A stretch of DNA of 64,000 nt from contig NZTP01000083.1 of the NCBI GenBank assembly GCA_002696485.1, positions 22,998 to 86,997 of the forward strand, written 5' to 3'. The DNA is from Altibacter sp. (GTDB lineage Bacteria > Bacteroidota > Bacteroidia > Flavobacteriales > Flavobacteriaceae). The notes beneath the pieces were generated by a model that did no database searches, was not told where the DNA came from, and worked only from the letters and a program-made list of their open reading frames with translations. How positions within the stretch are numbered: position 1 is the stretch's first letter; each line of letters starts with the position of its first letter. Shown one piece after another: positions 35,440 through 44,713 of the stretch. Made by a program: the position numbers and the translations under genes.

Positions 35440-35472
35440 GGCAGTATACCGGCAGTATGATGGCAGGATCCT
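35440..35472. repeat. Three tandem 11-base repeats (GGCAGTATACC type)
   Basis: GGCAGTATACC, GGCAGTATGAT and GGCAGGATCCT lie end to end. This is a different sequence from the set at 35341 but has the same 11-base period. It abuts the 3' end of mnmE. Confidence 0.6.
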
Positions 35473-35480
35473 CGTGGGTA

Positions 35481-36938
35481 TTACTTCCCGATACAGAAAT
35501 TTGCAAAGATATTCCCCAACAGATCGTCATTGGTGATCTCGCCCGTGATCTCCCCAAAGTGATACAACGCCTGCCTGATGTCGATGGCAAGCAGGTCCCC
35601 GCTTAGATTACTGTTCAGTCCTTCTTGTACTTTCAGGATCTCTTCCAAGGCTTTCAGCAGGGCATCGTAGTGGCGGGTATTGGTGACTATGGTCTCATTG
35701 TTCCGCAAGACGCCTGAATTCACAAACGCAAGTAAGCGATGCTTCAATTCCTCTACGCCTTCACCTGTTTTTGCAGAAAGGAGGAGGGGGTGCGTCCCTT
35801 CCACAGCGCTCAAACGGTCCTGTAGGTGTGCTTTTTCAGTTTCGGTGAGGGTATCTGTTTTGTTCGCTATCACCACTAAGGGCTTCTGCGGAAACCGGTT
35901 TTTTACTTTTTCCAGTTCTTGCTGAATGGCACCAAGGTCACGCAGTGCTTCCGGATGTGCGGCTTGTCGGGTAGCATCCGAAGCTGACAAACCAAGTTGC
36001 AGGTGAGACGCATCAAACAAGTACACGACGACATGGGCTTGTTCCATTTTCTGAAAGGTCTTTTGGATCCCCAACCCTTCAATGACATCTTGGGTCTCGC
36101 GTATTCCGGCCGTATCAATGAACCGAAACCCGATACCGCCAATGTTTATCTCATCTTCTATGGTGTCTCGAGTGGTACCGGCAATGTCACTTACGATGGC
36201 GCGCTCTTCGTTCAGTAGGGCATTGAGTAGGGTCGATTTGCCCACATTGGGTTCGCCTACAATAGCTACAGGGATCCCGTTCTTTAATACATTCCCTGTC
36301 GCAAACGAATCAATAAGGCGCTTAAGGACGTGAGTGATCTTGCTTATGAGTTGCTGAAAGGCTTCTCGGTTGGCAAATTCTACGTCTTCTTCGGCAAAAT
36401 CCAACTCCAGCTCGATGAGCGACGCAAAATTGAGCAGTTCTTCCCGAAGCTTTAGTATCTCGTTCGAAAAACCGCCTCGCATTTGGGAAATGGCGAGTTG
36501 GTGGGAGGCTTCAGAATCACTGGCGATAAGATCGGCAACGGCTTCCGCCTGACTCAGGTCCATCTTTCCGTGTAAAAAGGCTCGTAAGGTGAATTCGCCC
36601 GCTGTAGCCATCCGACAACCCTTCCGAAGACATAATTGCAGGATCTCTTGCTGAATGTAATGACTTCCGTGACAGGAGAATTCTACCACATCTTCACCGG
36701 TGTAACTATTGGGGTTTTTAAAGAGGGTGGCCAGCACCTCGTCGATCATACGTTCCCCGTCTTTAATGTGTCCGAGATGCACGGTATGGGTTTTCTGCTT
36801 GGACAGCACTTTGTCTGAAACCGAATGGAATACCTCGGAAGCAATAGCAATGGCTTGTGCTCCCGATAACCGAATCACGGCGATGGCACCCGCACCCGAA
36901 GGCGTGGCTAAGGCAACAATGGTATCTGAGTACGTCAT
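35481..36938 (-). CDS. mnmE: tRNA uridine-5-carboxymethylaminomethyl GTPase MnmE
   Basis: MnmE, with MnmG, modifies the wobble uridine of certain tRNAs. The N-terminal tetrahydrofolate-binding domain begins TYSDTIVALATPSGAGAIAV. The G domain has VGEPNVGKSTLLNALL, DIAGTTRDT, DTAGIR and ANKTD, and the C-terminus ends in the obligatory FCIGK with its catalytic Cys. The start at 36938 (MTYSDT) is preferred. The longest open frame begins at 36971, but a -7 promoter element overlaps that codon. The product then has 485 residues, slightly longer than the usual 450-470. Confidence 0.93.
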   Translation of the reverse strand: MTYSDTIVALATPSGAGAIAVIRLSGAQAIAIASEVFHSVSDKVLSKQKTHTVHLGHIKDGERMIDEVLATLFKNPNSYTGEDVVEFSCHGSHYIQQEILQLCLRKGCRMATAGEFTLRAFLHGKMDLSQAEAVADLIASDSEASHQLAISQMRGGFSNEILKLREELLNFASLIELELDFAEEDVEFANREAFQQLISKITHVLKRLIDSFATGNVLKNGIPVAIVGEPNVGKSTLLNALLNEERAIVSDIAGTTRDTIEDEINIGGIGFRFIDTAGIRETQDVIEGLGIQKTFQKMEQAHVVVYLFDASHLQLGLSASDATRQAAHPEALRDLGAIQQELEKVKNRFPQKPLVVIANKTDTLTETEKAHLQDRLSAVEGTHPLLLSAKTGEGVEELKHRLLAFVNSGVLRNNETIVTNTRHYDALLKALEEILKVQEGLNSNLSGDLLAIDIRQALYHFGEITGEITNDDLLGNIFANFCIGK

Positions 36939-36968
36939 GGGCATGTCCCGCAAAGGGATTGTTTTTGG

Positions 36969-36976
36969 CAAAAGTA
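36969..36976 (-). promoter_or_regulatory. mnmE -7 element
   Basis: On the minus strand TACTTTTG matches TAnnTTTG and sits 30 bases before the chosen start codon. Confidence 0.5.
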
Positions 36977-37077
36977 CAAAGTATCTTTTAGTTGGTGCTA
37001 CCTTTTTCTAAAAGCGGCACCTTGCCGGATTCTGTAACAATTTGTAAATTTCTGCTACCAATACAATAAACAAGACC

Positions 37078-37194
37078 ATGGAAGAGCAAAAACCCGATAA
37101 CGGAATGAAACATCTTTGGATCCCCTTACTGATATTTGTAGGGGTGGCCGTTGCTGCATTTTTCCTCACGACATGGGTCATTAGTTTATTTTAA
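37078..37194 (+). CDS. 38-residue single-span membrane protein
   Basis: The frame reads MEEQKPDNGMKHLWIPLLIF and continues through a hydrophobic, valine/alanine-rich segment to WVISLF and TAA. It has a short charged N-terminus and one clear membrane helix. It precedes the DUF4870 gene by 21 bases on the same strand and shares its upstream region, so the two probably form an operon. No family is recognised. The codon pattern and placement support it as a real small gene. Confidence 0.55.
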   Translation: MEEQKPDNGMKHLWIPLLIFVGVAVAAFFLTTWVISLF

Positions 37195-37215
37195 TCACCT
37201 TAAATACCAATCAAA

Positions 37216-37578
37216 ATGGAAGTCATCAACCACACCCACAAACGAACCGATACCAACCTTCTGGTCATCACCCACCTTTCTCAGCTTTTGGGCTACCTTA
37301 TCGGTTTCGGAAGCTTGATCGTCCCGCTTATTATCTGGCTCTCTTCTAAAGACAAGGTGGAAGGCATGGACCTGCACGGAAAATCCGTCGTGAACTTCCA
37401 ACTAAGTATATTATTGTATATCATCATCAGCATTCCGGCTATTCTCTTATTGGGACTTGGTATCTTAATGCTTATTGGTATCGCTATCATAGGGTTTGTA
37501 CTGCCTATTGTGAACGCAATCAAAGCCAGTAACGGCCAAGCACCCAGCTACTTTATGACCATTCGGTTTATTTCTTAA
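37216..37578 (+). CDS. DUF4870 domain membrane protein
   Basis: The 120-residue protein matches DUF4870: THLSQLLGYLIGFGSLIVPL, then IWLSSKDKVEGMDLHGKSVV and NFQLSILLYIIISIPAILLL. It has three or four predicted membrane helices. This is a common small integral membrane protein of unknown function. The preceding 38-residue membrane protein gene is its likely operon partner. Confidence 0.85.
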   Translation: MEVINHTHKRTDTNLLVITHLSQLLGYLIGFGSLIVPLIIWLSSKDKVEGMDLHGKSVVNFQLSILLYIIISIPAILLLGLGILMLIGIAIIGFVLPIVNAIKASNGQAPSYFMTIRFIS

Positions 37579-37700
37579 TTGAGGGTACTGTCATAGGTTC
37601 AGACTTAACGATATAGGTATCCTGCGCGTAATTCGTATGATTAATTATTCGTACATTCGGTATTGAACACTAGGGTCGTTAAGATCGGAACTACCATTGT

Positions 37701-39233
37701 ATGGGGTCATCTCGTTTCAATTCTGTCAGATATATCGTGTGGGGGGTCGCCCTCATGAACGTTCTCATTCATCTTGCCGTGCATGCGAATCTGGAATACC
37801 ACAGGGATGAGTTGCTTTATTTCGCTTTGGGAAATCACCCGGCCTTCGGTTATGCTACTGTACCTCCTTTAATTGGCTGGATCGCATGGGTTATGCAAAG
37901 TTTCTTTGGCCATGGCCTCTTTGCCGTAAAATTATTTCCGGCACTGCTGAGCGGGGCACTAATTCTGGTGACCGACCGTATAACGATCTCGTTTGGGGGC
38001 AAAGGATACGCGCGGGTACTTACGGCAGTTGCCATTTTGTGCCTACCTGTTGGATTACGGGCCTTTCATCTATTTCAGCCTGTACCCATCGATCTGTTCC
38101 TATGGACACTTCTATGCTACATGGTCATTCGATATGTAGAAACAACGAAAGACCGCTATTTGTATCTCGCCGGTTTGGTTACAGGCATTGCATTGCTAAA
38201 CAAATACTTAATCCTCCTACTACTTCTGGCGCTCAGTATCGGACTACTGTGTTCGCCTCACCGAATCGTGTTTAAAAGAAAAGCGTTGTATCTAAGTGCT
38301 GGGATTACGTTCTTGCTCATACTGCCCAATATGTTGTGGCAATGGGATCATGATTTTCCGGTGTTGGGACATATGGCTGCCTTACAGGAAAATCAACTGG
38401 TATATGTAGATCGCATAGGTTTCGTAATGGAGCAGTTGTTGCTCACATTTTCGGTGTGTTTTCTAGTAGTGGCAGGGTGGGTATTTCTAGCAAAGCAACG
38501 GCAATATCGCTTTCTTGCCATCACTGCAACCTTGGTCTTCTTGGTACTTTTGGCACTTCAAGGCAAAAGCTATTATACGATAGGTGTGTATCCTTTCCTT
38601 GTAGCCGCCGGCAGTGTAGCGGTAGCCCGCACCGTTTACAACGTACTATTCCGGGTGATGATACCGTTGGTCGTCGTCGGACTGACACTGCCTGCTTTAC
38701 CTATCGGGGTACCTGTTTACAAAGAGGATGGTCTAATCGCATATTTTAAACGACTCGAGACCGAATATGGACTGGAGATCGGTCGGCGTTTTGAAGATGG
38801 CACTGTGCACGCCTTACCACAAGATTATGCAGACCAGCTTGGGTGGGAGGAACTTACAGCGATTACTTCTAAGGCGTATCATGCATTGCCGGACAAAGAT
38901 AAGGTGGTGATCTATGCTGAAAATTACGGTCAGGCCGGAGCCATCGCTGTCATTGGTAAGCGATATGGGTTACCCGAACCTATTAGCTTTCACGAAAGTT
39001 TTTTTTATTGGAAACCGGATGTCCTTTCTAAGGACGTTGAATACTTCATATATATAAATGACGAGCTGGGAACCGACGTGGAAGCTGCATTCGACAAGAT
39101 CGAAGTGGCCGGAAGAATTACCAATGTGAATGCGCGTGAATTTGGTACCACGGTCTATGTATGCAGTGAACCTATCATTCCGGTGCGTGTACTATGGGAG
39201 AAAGCGCTTGAAATGCGAACAGACCCCTTTTAA
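37701..39233 (+). CDS. ArnT-like glycosyltransferase family 39 membrane protein
   Basis: The 510-residue protein has about ten membrane helices with a short C-terminal soluble part. The first external loop carries NLEYHRDELLYFALG, where the acidic residues match the catalytic loop of PMT/ArnT GT39 enzymes, and the region VPPLIGWIAW is typical of the PMT_2 group. GT39 enzymes use polyprenyl-phosphate sugars to modify lipids or proteins at the periplasmic face. The substrate is unknown. The gene stands alone and converges on the dioxygenase-like gene with a 12-base gap. Confidence 0.8.
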   Translation: MGSSRFNSVRYIVWGVALMNVLIHLAVHANLEYHRDELLYFALGNHPAFGYATVPPLIGWIAWVMQSFFGHGLFAVKLFPALLSGALILVTDRITISFGGKGYARVLTAVAILCLPVGLRAFHLFQPVPIDLFLWTLLCYMVIRYVETTKDRYLYLAGLVTGIALLNKYLILLLLLALSIGLLCSPHRIVFKRKALYLSAGITFLLILPNMLWQWDHDFPVLGHMAALQENQLVYVDRIGFVMEQLLLTFSVCFLVVAGWVFLAKQRQYRFLAITATLVFLVLLALQGKSYYTIGVYPFLVAAGSVAVARTVYNVLFRVMIPLVVVGLTLPALPIGVPVYKEDGLIAYFKRLETEYGLEIGRRFEDGTVHALPQDYADQLGWEELTAITSKAYHALPDKDKVVIYAENYGQAGAIAVIGKRYGLPEPISFHESFFYWKPDVLSKDVEYFIYINDELGTDVEAAFDKIEVAGRITNVNAREFGTTVYVCSEPIIPVRVLWEKALEMRTDPF

Positions 39234-39245
39234 GACAACGCATAA

Positions 39246-39887
39246 TCAATCGGTAGCGGATCGTAAGATGATATCACGGGTGCCCTGCCAAACCCCTTGC
39301 GCATCCTTAATGAGCTTGATAGTTGAAGGGTAACCTCCGTCACGTTCGGTAAGAGGGGGTAGCGTTTTTGGCAGTAAGGGATCGCCCTGAAATTGTGTAG
39401 CATTCAACCAATATTCCGGGATGCTATCATGGGCGACGGTAAGATGCATATGTGCCGGCTCCGAACGGGAAGGATAAGCCTCCGGACGAATGGTTTCAAA
39501 CCGATACGCTCCTTCTGCATTAGTGCGTACCCAAGCGCGCAAATACCCGTGTCGTTGTCCATTTCCGGTCTCATCTCCGCGTTTCGGATAGATACCCTCG
39601 GCATTGGTATGATAGGCATAGACTAATACGTTAGAAGCAGGCGTCTTCCCGTCCGGCAAGTACACGGTCCCGCTCAGCACCAGCGGTTCCCCGGGCTCCG
39701 ATGCATCGGCGATCCGGGTAGACCAACTTAGGTCCTTGGGAGCATCCATGGCACCACACCATTCACAATCGGGTAGGGCAGACCGGGATTGTGACACGGT
39801 TGGGGTCGAATCCGTTTGGGCTTTGCTGCCGCTTTCTGCACAGCCAAAACAACAACATAGGAGGAGCAGGAAGGAGTAGTATTTCAT
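39246..39887 (-). CDS. Intradiol-dioxygenase-like lipoprotein
   Basis: The 213-residue protein has a lipoprotein signal (CFGC, Cys16) and a domain like the catalytic beta-sandwich of intradiol ring-cleavage dioxygenases: LVLSGTVYLPDGKTPASNVL, VYAYHTNAEGIYPKRGDE, HGYLRAWVRTNAEGAYRFET and AHMHLTV. The Tyr and the HMH pair could be the Fe(III) ligands of the family. Secreted members with this signature are common in Bacteroidota, and their substrates are not established. True dioxygenase activity is possible but unproven. Confidence 0.72.
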   Translation of the reverse strand: MKYYSFLLLLCCCFGCAESGSKAQTDSTPTVSQSRSALPDCEWCGAMDAPKDLSWSTRIADASEPGEPLVLSGTVYLPDGKTPASNVLVYAYHTNAEGIYPKRGDETGNGQRHGYLRAWVRTNAEGAYRFETIRPEAYPSRSEPAHMHLTVAHDSIPEYWLNATQFQGDPLLPKTLPPLTERDGGYPSTIKLIKDAQGVWQGTRDIILRSATD

Positions 39888-39965
39888 AATATGTGGATAA
39901 GTACCGTTACAGTGTAACGCTTTGCATCAAATTAATATTGTTGTAAGTAACTTAGGTATAGCTTT

Positions 39966-41990
39966 TTACTGTTGTTTAGTGCCAATTTCCGTGAGTCCGT
40001 GTTGTATGATCGTGAACTCCTCCCGGCACTGCGCAACAAGGCCATTGAAATCTGCTTCCGATTCCGGGAGATTGGATAAGGATTCTTTACAGGCGTTTAG
40101 CAAGGTTCCTAAACGGTTGGCTTCAATATAGAAAAAAGACATGGTGCTTTTGTGAATAAGCCCCGAAAGACCTTCCGCATCCTTGGCGGCAACGCTTTTC
40201 TCGAAATCTTGGTGATACGTCTCGAATGCATCCAACGTGCTTAACACGAACTTCTTGATATATTCGGGTCGGTTATTTGCCATCTTTACATACTTGTCTA
40301 TGGTAAAACTAGGGGTATCCGAAGGGTGGTCAGCGATTCGGGGAGCATCGGATTTCTTTTTTGGCTGTGTAGGACGCTTGGAAAGTACAGCTTTTGATTT
40401 CTTCTTCTTAGAATGTGGTGTTCGTTGCACACTATATTGTAACAATTTCTCCAAGAGTTCATTTGGTTCAAAAGGTTTAGGAAGATAATCATCAATACCT
40501 GCTTCTGCCAATCGATCGGAAACCTCACCCACGGACGATGCCGAGAATGCAATGATCACGGGCTGCTTTTTTGAGGGATCGGAGCGAAGGGTGGTAGCCA
40601 CTTGATACCCGTCCATTTTCGGCATTTGAAGATCCAGCAATACAAGATCAAAGGAATCCTCGCTTAGCAACTCCAACGCTTTCGTTCCACTGTGTGCTTT
40701 TTTAAACGGTACATTCCATTGTGAGAGGTATTGGGAAGCGATAAAGATATTGTCGGGGTTATCATCCACAACCAAAACATGTATGCCTTTCAATGCGCGT
40801 TTATCGATCTTGGTGATATCCTTCTTCTGAGGTAAGGAGGTTTTCTTACTCTCGGTATACCAGATAGAAAAATGAAAACAGGAACCTTCACCTAAGGTGC
40901 TTTTTACTTCCATCGTACTGCCGTGGAGTTCTAATAATTTCTGACTTATGGTGAGACCCAATCCCGTACCTCCAAATTCTACACTTACATCATAACTCGC
41001 TTGGGAGAATTCTTGAAAAATAGCTTCCAACTTTTCGGGAGGGATTCCCATACCGGTATCGGTGACCGAAAAATGCAGCTGTCGCTCTTCTCCTCGTCGT
41101 TTCACGGTCGTTACTTCCAAGGTTATCTTACCTGTTTTAGTAAACTTTATGGCATTTCCTATTAGGTTGGTGAGTATCTGATTCAGTTTTACAGGATCAC
41201 CCAACAAATATTTTGGCACCCCTTTGGCAATGGTGACCTCCAGCTGAATGCCTTTGGCGCGTGCTTTAACTGAAAAAGTTTCATGTAAGATCGCCAATCG
41301 TTCTTCCAAATTGAAAGGTATCTGTTCCAGCTGTACTTTCTTTGCTTCAATTTTACTTAGATCGAGAAGATTATTAACCAGACTTAATAAGTTTTCTGAT
41401 GAATGCAGCAGTAATCGGGCATATTCTTTTTGGTTCTCATTTAACGGTGTTTCATGCAAAAGATGACCTATTCCCAATATGGTATTAAGCGGCGTGCGGA
41501 TCTCATGACTTATGGTAGCCAGGAACTCGGCTTTTGCTTTTATATCGGCTTCAGCCGCGCGTTTGGCGTGAAGTAGCTCCTGCTCATACCTCCAACGATC
41601 GGAAATGTCCAGAACAGTCGCCTGATACTTGGCAGGCTCACCTTCCTTAGATGGGAGCTCTCGGGCATTGATTAAAGCGTGAAAGATACTCTTGTCCTTC
41701 CGAACCACATCGAAGTACACTTCGTTGATAAACCCCTGCATTTTGATAAGGGGAAAGAAGTGGGTTTCAAAGAAGATTTGCCCTCCTATTCTAAAAAGAC
41801 TTGTTAAAGTTTGCTTCTGTAAGAGCTCTTCTCGCTTATATCCCAACCAAGTAAGCATGGTTTGATTGATGGCATAGATGGTACCATCTTTAAAGAACGT
41901 AATCGAACCACAGGGCGCATTATCATAGAGCTCCAAAGCGATAATGTGTGCTTCGGAAAAGGTTGCATTTTGTGGCTCATCTTCTTCCAT
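39966..41990 (-). CDS. PAS hybrid histidine kinase with receiver and Hpt domains
   Basis: The 674-residue protein is soluble, with no membrane segment. The order is: PAS/PAC (about 20-135), HisKA with SHEIRTPLN and phosphorylatable His162, HATPase with N279 in LIGNAIKF and the glycine boxes DTGMGIP (311) and GGTGLGL (340), a receiver domain at about 403-520 with Asp409, Asp453 and Lys505, then a Lys/Ser linker and a C-terminal Hpt-like domain with His613 in GLIHKSTMSFF. The whole phosphorelay could run within one protein, with output to an unlinked regulator. The gene for an RsbQ-type hydrolase ends four bases before its start. Confidence 0.9.
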   Translation of the reverse strand: MEEDEPQNATFSEAHIIALELYDNAPCGSITFFKDGTIYAINQTMLTWLGYKREELLQKQTLTSLFRIGGQIFFETHFFPLIKMQGFINEVYFDVVRKDKSIFHALINARELPSKEGEPAKYQATVLDISDRWRYEQELLHAKRAAEADIKAKAEFLATISHEIRTPLNTILGIGHLLHETPLNENQKEYARLLLHSSENLLSLVNNLLDLSKIEAKKVQLEQIPFNLEERLAILHETFSVKARAKGIQLEVTIAKGVPKYLLGDPVKLNQILTNLIGNAIKFTKTGKITLEVTTVKRRGEERQLHFSVTDTGMGIPPEKLEAIFQEFSQASYDVSVEFGGTGLGLTISQKLLELHGSTMEVKSTLGEGSCFHFSIWYTESKKTSLPQKKDITKIDKRALKGIHVLVVDDNPDNIFIASQYLSQWNVPFKKAHSGTKALELLSEDSFDLVLLDLQMPKMDGYQVATTLRSDPSKKQPVIIAFSASSVGEVSDRLAEAGIDDYLPKPFEPNELLEKLLQYSVQRTPHSKKKKSKAVLSKRPTQPKKKSDAPRIADHPSDTPSFTIDKYVKMANNRPEYIKKFVLSTLDAFETYHQDFEKSVAAKDAEGLSGLIHKSTMSFFYIEANRLGTLLNACKESLSNLPESEADFNGLVAQCREEFTIIQHGLTEIGTKQQ

Positions 41991-41994
41991 AGGC

Positions 41995-42807
41995 TCAGTT
42001 TTCCAAAAACTCCTTTATTGCGTCCACGGTTTCTTCCGGGGCGCTAAGATTGGGACAGTGTCCCGTGGCACTAAGAATTTTTAAAGAACTGTTAGGGATG
42101 GCTTCTGCCACGTATGTACCCACTTCCACGGGAGCGATCACATCCTGTGAGCATTGTAGTACAAGCGTAGGAATTTGCAGTCTTTTTAGGTCCTTTCGGT
42201 TATCGGATAAGAAAGTAGCACGAGCAAAGTTCTTGGCGATCTCAGGATCGGTTTGACAGAAGCTATTGCTTAATTCTTTTCCAAGCTCGGGTCGCTCCGG
42301 ATTTCCCATGATCACAGGCGCCATGGTGGTTGACCACCCTAAATAATTAGTATCTAAGGTATCCAACAGCTCCTCTATGGCGTCTTCATCAAAGCCTCCT
42401 ACATAGTTGTCATCATTAATGTAGCGGGGAGAAGGCCCCACCAATACCAAACGGGCAAAGAGGTCCGGGCGCTTATTGGCAGCCAGTACGCCTATCATAC
42501 TGCTTACAGAATGCCCTACAAAGACCACTTCAGTCAATTTTAATCCTTCACAGATGGCGATCACATCATCCGCATAGGCCTCAAGAGAACTGTACTTGTT
42601 AGGATCGTAAACCGAAACATCCGATTTTCCCGCACCTATATAATCAAAAAGTACGGTCTTATAACCTTTTTCAAAATGTGGAGAAACAAAACGCCACATA
42701 TTCTGATCACAGCCATATCCGTGTGCGAAAAGCATGGGCTGTGAACCCTTGCCACCGGTATGAATGTTGAATCGCCGAATGAGATCAGTTGTTGGTTGGT
42801 ACGTCAT
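41995..42807 (-). CDS. RsbQ-like alpha/beta hydrolase
   Basis: The 270-residue alpha/beta hydrolase has the full triad: Ser100 in VGHSVSSM, Asp222 in CSQDVIAP and His250 in ATGHCPN. The N-terminal FAHGYGCDQNMW and DYIGAGKSDVSVYD are signatures of the RsbQ/KAI2/D14 group. In Bacillus, RsbQ is an obligatory partner of the PAS-domain phosphatase RsbP and is thought to supply it with a small ligand. Here the next gene, four bases downstream, encodes a soluble PAS histidine kinase, so an analogous hydrolase-PAS signalling pair is inferred. Confidence 0.85.
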   Translation of the reverse strand: MTYQPTTDLIRRFNIHTGGKGSQPMLFAHGYGCDQNMWRFVSPHFEKGYKTVLFDYIGAGKSDVSVYDPNKYSSLEAYADDVIAICEGLKLTEVVFVGHSVSSMIGVLAANKRPDLFARLVLVGPSPRYINDDNYVGGFDEDAIEELLDTLDTNYLGWSTTMAPVIMGNPERPELGKELSNSFCQTDPEIAKNFARATFLSDNRKDLKRLQIPTLVLQCSQDVIAPVEVGTYVAEAIPNSSLKILSATGHCPNLSAPEETVDAIKEFLEN

Positions 42808-42892
42808 GAGGTTTGTTGTTAGGTCTATTAAAAATACAACAAACCAATGATATAATGTTAAAAAAGTGAAAATTCGCTACAAAATCAGTCTC

Positions 42893-43264
42893 CTAACGAT
42901 GTTGGTCTACTAGTATGATGTTACCGTCGGGATCTTTAAAAACAATACTCCCCGGCCCTGATGTAGAGGTGTCTACTTCACGCTCCAGCGAAATTCCTTG
43001 CGCTTGCATGTGTTTTTGAATGTCACGAACATCATCGAACTCCGGCAATGGCTGTGCGTTGGTGTCCCAACCCGGATTAAAGGTAAGAAGGTTGCCTTCA
43101 AACATTCCCTCAAACAACCCGATAAGGGAAGTGCCTTGTTTCATGATAAGGTAATTTTGCTCAAGACCGCCTGCAAAGACGGCAAAGCCCAGACCTTCAT
43201 AAAATTCTTTGGATATCTTGAGGTCCTTCACACTCAAACTAATGGAAAAAGCACCTAAGGTCAT
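42893..43264 (-). CDS. Glyoxalase/VOC superfamily protein
   Basis: The 123-residue protein has the paired beta-alpha-beta-beta-beta modules of the VOC fold: FSISLSVKDLKISKEFYEGL at the start and GSIVFKDPDGNIILVDQHR at the end. The terminal segment holds the conserved Asp-Pro-Asp-Gly-Asn turn of such proteins. The ATG at 43264 (MTLGAFS) is chosen, since 13 earlier residues of the open frame do not fit the fold. Substrate unknown. Confidence 0.82.
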   Translation of the reverse strand: MTLGAFSISLSVKDLKISKEFYEGLGFAVFAGGLEQNYLIMKQGTSLIGLFEGMFEGNLLTFNPGWDTNAQPLPEFDDVRDIQKHMQAQGISLEREVDTSTSGPGSIVFKDPDGNIILVDQHR

Positions 43265-43331
43265 ATGGTTTCTTTTATAGATTCGTAAGCAGTAAAGGTA
43301 CACATTCGTTACTAAGTTCAGTAATGGGAGC

Positions 43332-43404
43332 TCGTTGAATAATCTGGTCTGAGCCTGTCGAAGACTCCTGCCTCATCATAAGCTTCCAAACACATATTCA
43401 ACGA
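43332..43404. repeat. Candidate palindromic repeat element
   Basis: TCGTTGAATA at 43332-43341 is repeated as its exact reverse complement at 43395-43404. Between them lies TGAGCCTGTCGAAG (43350-43363), a sequence often met in dispersed intergenic repeats of bacteria. The stretch 43304-43443 holds no gene. Confidence 0.4.
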
Positions 43405-43443
43405 ACGCCCTTCGGTGCAGCCATATTCACCAAGGGTAAACTG

Positions 43444-44214
43444 CTAGTCAGTCCGTTCCGAAGCGATCAGCGCCAGTAGAATGTCCAATTCTGTAAGTAG
43501 CGGCAGGTAATGTGAGGACTCGGCACTGATCCCGGTAAGTATAAAAGAATAGGCTTTATTCTCAAACAGCCGACTTTGTAGTAGCGGCAAATTGCTGAAG
43601 GGTTCTTTTTCTGAAGGCATTTTTAAATAGGTCGCAGTTACATCAGTCTGATCGAAAATGGTTCGGATACTCCCTTGCTCGCTGCCAAGCAACTGCCGTA
43701 CGCTTTCACGTTGTTGCCGAAGGTCTGCTTCCTGAATACGCAGGGTTTCCAGCACCGATTCCCACGAGGTAAGATGTAACCGGAGTTCGTCATTGGAGAT
43801 GACATTCAAACTCCCCGAATTGATGATCTCATCAAGCAGGGAATTGTTCGGATTGTAAGCGATCTCAAAGGCAAAAGCATCATAGAGAAGTTTTGATATT
43901 CGGGCTTCTTGGGGGGTTTGTGTGGTATCCTCAAGCAACACCAGCAGTGTCTTGGCACTTTCATAACTGCGTCTGTTAACCTCGATAAGAGTCTGAAGCT
44001 TCAGCTTACTGGCTTCAAATTCGCTTTCCAAACCCTTGAGATAGGTTTGTTCTTTTTCACGAATACTGCGTCGTTCATTGGCATTGTTGATGCTTAATGC
44101 AATAAGAATACCAATCACCACTAGGACGATCTCACCAACGGCATACAACATATACTTTCCGAAGCGGTGTTCGGTAAGGAGATTCCTGCGAATGTTTCGG
44201 AAGAATTTTAGCAT
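43444..44214 (-). CDS. DUF6090 family protein
   Basis: The 256-residue protein begins with the family signature FFRNIRRNLLTEHRFGKYML and YAVGEIVLVVIGILIALSIN, which covers a membrane helix, followed by a helical, coiled-coil-rich region (EKEQTYLKGLESEFEASKLK). These proteins are abundant and often multi-copy in flavobacteria, anchored in the inner membrane with a soluble domain outside. The function is unknown. Confidence 0.85.
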   Translation of the reverse strand: MLKFFRNIRRNLLTEHRFGKYMLYAVGEIVLVVIGILIALSINNANERRSIREKEQTYLKGLESEFEASKLKLQTLIEVNRRSYESAKTLLVLLEDTTQTPQEARISKLLYDAFAFEIAYNPNNSLLDEIINSGSLNVISNDELRLHLTSWESVLETLRIQEADLRQQRESVRQLLGSEQGSIRTIFDQTDVTATYLKMPSEKEPFSNLPLLQSRLFENKAYSFILTGISAESSHYLPLLTELDILLALIASERTD

Positions 44215-44285
44215 GGGATCGTCTGTCCTTGGTAGGGGCTAAGATACATAATAAACTTAATAACAGTTAGAGACTGCAGTAACGG

Positions 44286-44645
44286 CTACCTACGCAGGAT
44301 TTTCTCGATGGGCTTACCGCGTGCCAGTTCATCCACTAGTTTATCCAGATAACGGATCTTTTGCATGAGTTCGTCTTCAATGTCTTCTACGCGCTGTCCG
44401 CAGATCACTCCGGTGATCTTTACAACATTAGGGTTGATCTCCGGTGCTTCCTCGAAGAACGTCTCAAAGTCGGTACGGGCATCCAATTGGTGTTGCAACC
44501 CTTTTTGGCTATAACCTGTCAACCACTTGATAATGGTATCGACCTCTTCTTTGGTGTAGCCCTTGCTTTCGGCCTTATAGATGTAATGCGGATACACGCT
44601 GGAAAAGGGAGTTGTAAAGAGTCTGTGCTTCACCATGACGCTCAA
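44286..44645 (-). CDS. DUF2200 family protein
   Basis: The 119-residue protein carries the DUF2200 core: [29 protein letters not shown] and [20 protein letters not shown]. It is small, soluble and highly conserved in many phyla, with no known activity. A second in-frame ATG three codons in (MVKHRLF) could be the true start. No operon partner is evident. Confidence 0.85.
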   Translation of the reverse strand: MSVMVKHRLFTTPFSSVYPHYIYKAESKGYTKEEVDTIIKWLTGYSQKGLQHQLDARTDFETFFEEAPEINPNVVKITGVICGQRVEDIEDELMQKIRYLDKLVDELARGKPIEKILRR

Positions 44646-44713
44646 GATAAGGATATAACAAGATACGGATTTCCCTTGTGCGTTGGTAAGGTCAGTGCAA
44701 TTTTAATATCGGG

